8,561 nucleotides of DNA from NCBI GenBank assembly GCA_002403895.1, contig DHIQ01000237.1, forward strand, positions 1 through 8,561, given 5' to 3'. The stretch is from Candidatus Neomicrothrix sp. UBA4742. Lineage in GTDB: Bacteria; Actinomycetota; Acidimicrobiia; Acidimicrobiales; Acidimicrobilacustridaceae. Of this stretch, positions 5,647 through 8,561 are shown in pieces. Every line of letters starts with the position of its first letter. Position 1 is the stretch's first letter. Under the pieces are notes generated by a model that made no database searches, was not told where the DNA came from, and saw only the letters and a program-made list of their open reading frames with translations. Made by a program: the position numbers and the translations under genes.

Positions 5647-5652
5647 TACCGT
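5647..5652 (+). promoter_or_regulatory. Candidate -10 box TACCGT for the amidase
   Basis: GGGATACCGTTCG matches the actinobacterial TAnnnT form. Initiation near 5659 gives a leader of about 21 nt, just enough for the AGAGGA ribosome site, so the amidase may be transcribed separately from the ferredoxin. Confidence 0.35.
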
Positions 5653-5679
5653 TCGCCCGCGGACTTTCGAGAGGAACCC

Positions 5680-7272
5680 ATGGCCGGCGACAGCTCTAGC
5701 ACTCCCTGGGCAGGGGACGCCTGTTCCTTGGTCGATGCCTTCCGTGCCGGTGAGCGCTCTCCGCTGGAGGAACTCGACGCCACGCTGGCGGCCATCGCGG
5801 CGTCGGACCTGAACTGCTTCGCCTCGCTGGATCCCGTGCGGGCCCGGGCCGGGGCGGCGACGGCTGACGTGTCGATGCCGTTCGGTGGGGTGCCTACCGC
5901 GATCAAGGAACTCGAACCCGTGGCCGGGTGGCCGTGGACCGAAGCCTCGCTCGTCTATCGCAATCGAGTCGCCACCCATACCTCTCATCACATCGAGCGT
6001 TTGGTTGGGCGGGGTGGTGTCGTTCCGGTGGGCCAGACGACGGCCAGCGAGTTCGGTGGGCTCAATGTCAGCATCACGAAGATCAACGGCGTCACGCACA
6101 ACCCGTGGCGTGAGGGTCGCACCGTTGGTGGGTCCTCGGGCGGTTCGGCAGCGGCCGTCTCGGGCGGGTTGGTGAGCCTCGCCACCGGTGGCGACGGGGG
6201 TGGGTCGATCCGCATTCCGGCCGGCTACACCGGGTTGTTGGGCATGAAGGGCACGTTCGGGCGGATTCCCCGAGGTCCCCATGCGTTCATGCGGCCGAAC
6301 ACGGTGGTGGTCGGCAATCTCTCGCGGTCGGTGCGCGACGCGGCCCGCTACTACGACGTGTGCGCCGGCGTCCATCTCTATGACCCGACCACCATCCCGT
6401 CGCCCGGGGGATGGGAATCCGGCCTCGGCAGCCACGATCTTGCCGGTCGCCGAGTGGCCATCGTCCCGGCTCTCGGTGGGGTGACCCTCGAACCGGGGGT
6501 AGAGGCGCGAATCCGGGCCGAGGCCGAAGCGCTGGTCGCCGACACCGGCATGATCCTGGTCGACGTGGTGGTCGAGCCTCCCAATCTGGCCGCCCAGTGG
6601 ATGATGGGGAACCTGGCCACCCTGCTCGCCGATCTCGGCACCAACTGGCCCCGGTGCGCCTCGGAGCTGACCGACGAGGTGTCCATCGGGCTCCGCCTGG
6701 CTCAATCGATGTACAACCTCCACACCGCGGCGGCGGCCGAGGAGCTGCGCATCCAGGCCAACGAGGCCATGGCGGCCGCCTTCGAACACGTCGATTTCAT
6801 CATCGCCGCCACCAACCCGGGACCGGCGTTCGCGGCCGAAGCGACCACCAGCAGCGACGAGGAGAGCTTCATCGATTGGGCCATGACCAGCGCCGTGGCC
6901 TCCTACGCGCTGCGCGGTGTGCTCTTCGGCGTCCGCGCCGCCGCCACGACGTTCCCGCGACTGCCCTCGATTGTGCTTGCCCAAGCCGCCAAGCGCTTTC
7001 CCGAGCTGGTCAACATGGGTGCCCTCACCATCATCTCCAACATTTACGGCAACCCTGCGGTGTCGATCCCCGCCGGTACGGTGGACGGCCTGCCGGTCGG
7101 CATGCAGGTCCTCGGTCGACATCACGAGGACGCGTTGCTGTTCGATGTGGCGCTCGCCGTCGAACGGCGCAAACCGTGGCCACTCGTGGCTCCGGGGGCC
7201 CCGCGCTCCGAATCGGCCGCCCAGGTGGTGGCCGTGGCTCCCACGAGGCCGGTTGGTTCGGGGGGAACGTGA
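5680..7272 (+). CDS. Amidase of the amidase-signature family, 530 aa
   Basis: The enzyme hydrolyses a C-N amide bond by a Ser-cisSer-Lys triad. All three residues are present: K76 in TAIKE, S152 in VGGSSGGSAAAV, and the nucleophile S176 in GGDGGGSIRIPAGYTG. The C-terminus has the usual family block around NIYGNPAVSIPAG, then GLPVGMQVLGRHHEDALLF. ATG 5680 is chosen because AGAGGA lies 4-5 nt upstream; GTG 5629 is in frame but lies before the likely promoter. There is no signal peptide. The protein is a stand-alone amidase rather than a GatA subunit, since no gatB or gatC is nearby. The middle region (about 210-430) sets substrate choice and cannot be read from sequence. It starts 63 bp after the ferredoxin and ends 9 bp from the stop of the convergent dehydrogenase. 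Confidence 0.93.
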   Translation: MAGDSSSTPWAGDACSLVDAFRAGERSPLEELDATLAAIAASDLNCFASLDPVRARAGAATADVSMPFGGVPTAIKELEPVAGWPWTEASLVYRNRVATHTSHHIERLVGRGGVVPVGQTTASEFGGLNVSITKINGVTHNPWREGRTVGGSSGGSAAAVSGGLVSLATGGDGGGSIRIPAGYTGLLGMKGTFGRIPRGPHAFMRPNTVVVGNLSRSVRDAARYYDVCAGVHLYDPTTIPSPGGWESGLGSHDLAGRRVAIVPALGGVTLEPGVEARIRAEAEALVADTGMILVDVVVEPPNLAAQWMMGNLATLLADLGTNWPRCASELTDEVSIGLRLAQSMYNLHTAAAAEELRIQANEAMAAAFEHVDFIIAATNPGPAFAAEATTSSDEESFIDWAMTSAVASYALRGVLFGVRAAATTFPRLPSIVLAQAAKRFPELVNMGALTIISNIYGNPAVSIPAGTVDGLPVGMQVLGRHHEDALLFDVALAVERRKPWPLVAPGAPRSESAAQVVAVAPTRPVGSGGT

Positions 7273-7281
7273 GGGATGGAG

Positions 7282-7785
7282 TCAGAGTCGGTCGGTGACC
7301 AGGGCGGAGAGTTTGCGGTTCGCCGTGCGAGGCAACACCGTGGTGAGGGCGGCCGAGATGCGGTTGATACGACCGGCTACCCGCACCGCTTTGCCGGCCG
7401 CGGCCGCAGCCAGCGCCTCCCGAGCGACCTCGTCGGCCTCCTGCCACAAGAGCGCAGGATGGTCGGTGGCATCGAGCCCGGCCTCGTCGCCGAACTCGGT
7501 ACGAGTGGCGCCCGGGCACACCGCGGTCACCACGATGCCCGAGCGCCGCACCTCCTCGTGCAGGGATTCGCTGAAGCTGGTCACGAACGCTTTGGTCGCC
7601 GAGTAGACGGCGAAGCCGGGACCAGGGGCGTGGCCTCCGAGCGAAGAGATGTTGATCACCCATCCACGGCGGCGAGCCTGCATCGAACCCAGCGCGGCGT
7701 GGGCGAGTTCCACCAGCGCCTCGACGTTGAGGTCGACCACCTGCCGGTAGCGGGCCAGGTCACCGTCGACGAAGTGCTGAGTTCC
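7282..7785 (-). pseudogene. Short-chain dehydrogenase/reductase lacking its N-terminal third
   Basis: The reverse strand from about 7785 reads GTQHFVDGDLARYRQVVDLN, then VEALVELAHAALGSM. The catalytic part follows: NISSLGG, then YSATKAF, then CPGATRTEF, ending at TGA 7282. Counting from the GTG at 7740, the tetrad is N5, S33, Y46 and K50, and all four are intact. It belongs with the DltE-like (COG0300) NAD(P)-dependent oxidoreductases. The cofactor-binding TGxxxGxG and the NNAG motif, normally just before GT, are absent. The frame stays open upstream to about 8090 but reads unrelated sequence (PWSTR before GTQHF) and contains no ATG, GTG or TTG before the GTG at 7740. A product from 7740 would be a 152-residue fragment without a nucleotide site. 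The clean loss at about 7785 suggests recombination, not slow decay. Confidence 0.75.
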
Positions 7786-7801
7786 ACGGGTGCTCCACGG
7801 G
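7784..7801. repeat. Direct repeat CCACGGG at the dehydrogenase break
   Basis: CCACGGG occurs at 7784-7790 and 7795-7801 with TGCT between, exactly where dehydrogenase similarity ends. Short direct repeats can mark illegitimate recombination or a target duplication. At 7 bp in GC-rich DNA, chance is also possible. Confidence 0.3.
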
Positions 7802-7940
7802 CAGGCATCGTACCGAGGACTCGTGTCGTCGAGAGTGAGGGATCCCCGCTGAACGGGCGAGGCGCGGTCTAACTCCCGCGCTCTTTCCCGACAGCACCCG
7901 ATCGGCCCTCCGGATGCAGATTTGTGGTCGACAGGCGGCT

Positions 7941-8561
7941 CTAAGCCTTCGATGGACCATACGCGATGCGCTCGCGCACGACGGGGTACATCGCGACAGG
8001 AACCCGCCCGAGAGCGGCGGTGACAAGCGTTGCAAAGAATTGGTTCGCGGAGAGATCTTTGGGCACCTCGGAATGGATGAGACGGACGCTAGCGGCTGAC
8101 CCCTCCTCCGGAGGGGTGCTCCAATCAACTTCCCTGGCCGATACTGATCCCTCGTCAGACTCGCTCATCTCGCCGTTCGGGACGACGAGCCCCGATGGCT
8201 CCTCGTTTGGCCCACGGTCGTCGGGGATTTCGTTCGGCTCCTCGACTCGGCCTTGAGCACCGTCGAGGACCAGTAGGCAGGCACAGTCATACACGTCAGG
8301 CTCGGTGACGAGCTTCCGCAGCATGTCGACGGCGAAGACCTTCGCCTCCTCTGGGGCGTCAGCTCCAAGGATGTAGAGGAAGCCCAGGGCTGCCATGGGG
8401 TGCCGCCCACGGAGGTTCTTCGCGTCGCCGTAGCCCTCCTCGAACCGGTTCCTCAGATTCTTTTGAAATGAAGACAACATCGTCTTCGTCGAGATCAACA
8501 CTTCGACACCGGCGGGCCAGGACGCGATCACGACATCGGCCTGCTTGGTGTACGCGCGGCC
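7941..8561 (-). CDS. Hypothetical protein, possible PD-(D/E)xK-like restriction nuclease, N-terminus cut by window edge
   Basis: The reverse strand is open for 206 residues from the window edge to TAG 7941, and the start lies outside. The visible N-terminal part (GRAYTKQADVVIAS, then GVEVLISTKTM) has the shape of a nuclease core: an Asp (D9), a beta strand, then S24-T-K26 in the place of (D/E)xK, with E20 nearby. It is followed by a polar helix block, SSFQKNLRNRFEEGYGDAK, and NLRGRHPMAALGFLYIL. I recall similar blocks in unnamed actinobacterial proteins, but I know no confirmed function. Residues about 101-165 are an acidic, Pro-rich linker, followed by a small helical end (ANQFFATLVTAALGRVP). 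Base composition is uneven: 8461-8520 is only 30 of 60 G+C. Together with the broken neighbour, this suggests acquired DNA. Confidence 0.6.
   Translation of the reverse strand, partial: GRAYTKQADVVIASWPAGVEVLISTKTMLSSFQKNLRNRFEEGYGDAKNLRGRHPMAALGFLYILGADAPEEAKVFAVDMLRKLVTEPDVYDCACLLVLDGAQGRVEEPNEIPDDRGPNEEPSGLVVPNGEMSESDEGSVSAREVDWSTPPEEGSAASVRLIHSEVPKDLSANQFFATLVTAALGRVPVAMYPVVRERIAYGPSKA

Noticed and set aside
5551..7125. Long open frame on the minus strand (about 524 codons) opposite the amidase
   Set aside because: It is the antisense of a clearly conserved amidase with an intact catalytic triad. Its translation is rich in Gly, Arg and His without any known motif, which is a normal by-product of high GC.
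6411..7298. Plus-strand open frame of about 295 codons overlapping the amidase
   Set aside because: It is an out-of-frame reading of the amidase with Arg/Gly-rich low-complexity translation.
7805..7935. Possible tRNA fragment (attachment site) near the junction, because of GTTCA next to GC-rich arms
   Set aside because: The arms around GTTCAGC pair over only three bases, and no acceptor or anticodon arm could be built.
1..8561. CRISPR array, insertion sequence, or complete tRNA/rRNA genes
   Set aside because: I saw no regularly spaced repeats, no transposase motifs with terminal inverted repeats, and no cloverleaf or rRNA-like sequence in the window.

Overview
The window reads as chromosome of a high-GC actinobacterium. 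Three things point that way: the strong G/C preference at third codon positions, the GTG starts, and promoter-like TAnnnT hexamers (TAGGGT, TAGCGT, TACCGT) a short distance before several genes. The proteins (a DoxX-type membrane protein, a long mycobacterial-style arylsulfatase, a short single-cluster ferredoxin, an amidase) fit Actinobacteria. The class Acidimicrobiia is my best guess, by inference only.

Layout. At the left edge (1-327, minus) is the 5' part of a small DoxX-like membrane protein gene. It is divergent from a winged-helix regulator with a Cys-rich C-terminus (459-1211, plus). The 131-bp gap between them holds inverted repeats and probably both promoters. A possible one-helix membrane peptide (1257-1472) and a secreted protein with a DUF11/CARDB-like fold (about 1536-2015) follow. 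From 2016 to 2584 there is no intact gene, only a minus-strand remnant (2201-2486) of an alpha/beta hydrolase with a large internal deletion. The main gene is a 785-residue arylsulfatase (2585-4942), preceded by a perfect 9-bp inverted repeat that encloses its likely -10 box. The stretch 4943-5373 holds a possible 41-residue peptide gene and two inverted repeats. A ferredoxin (5374-5616) and an amidase (5680-7272) come next on the plus strand.

Right end. Converging on the amidase with only 9 bp between stop codons is a short-chain dehydrogenase (7282-7785, minus) whose N-terminal third is missing. Its similarity stops at about 7785, and the sequence to the right belongs to a different locus: a hypothetical gene (7941 to the window edge, minus) that may be a restriction-endonuclease-like nuclease. 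This looks like a recombination junction or the edge of an accessory island.

How the genes work together. The only clear functional pair is the divergent regulator and DoxX-like protein, probably a redox- or iron-sulfur-responsive unit. The arylsulfatase, ferredoxin and amidase look like separate housekeeping or catabolic genes sharing a direction. I see no complete novel multi-gene system. The best leads are the nuclease-like gene at the broken right edge, the regulator/DoxX unit, and the hairpin promoter of the arylsulfatase.
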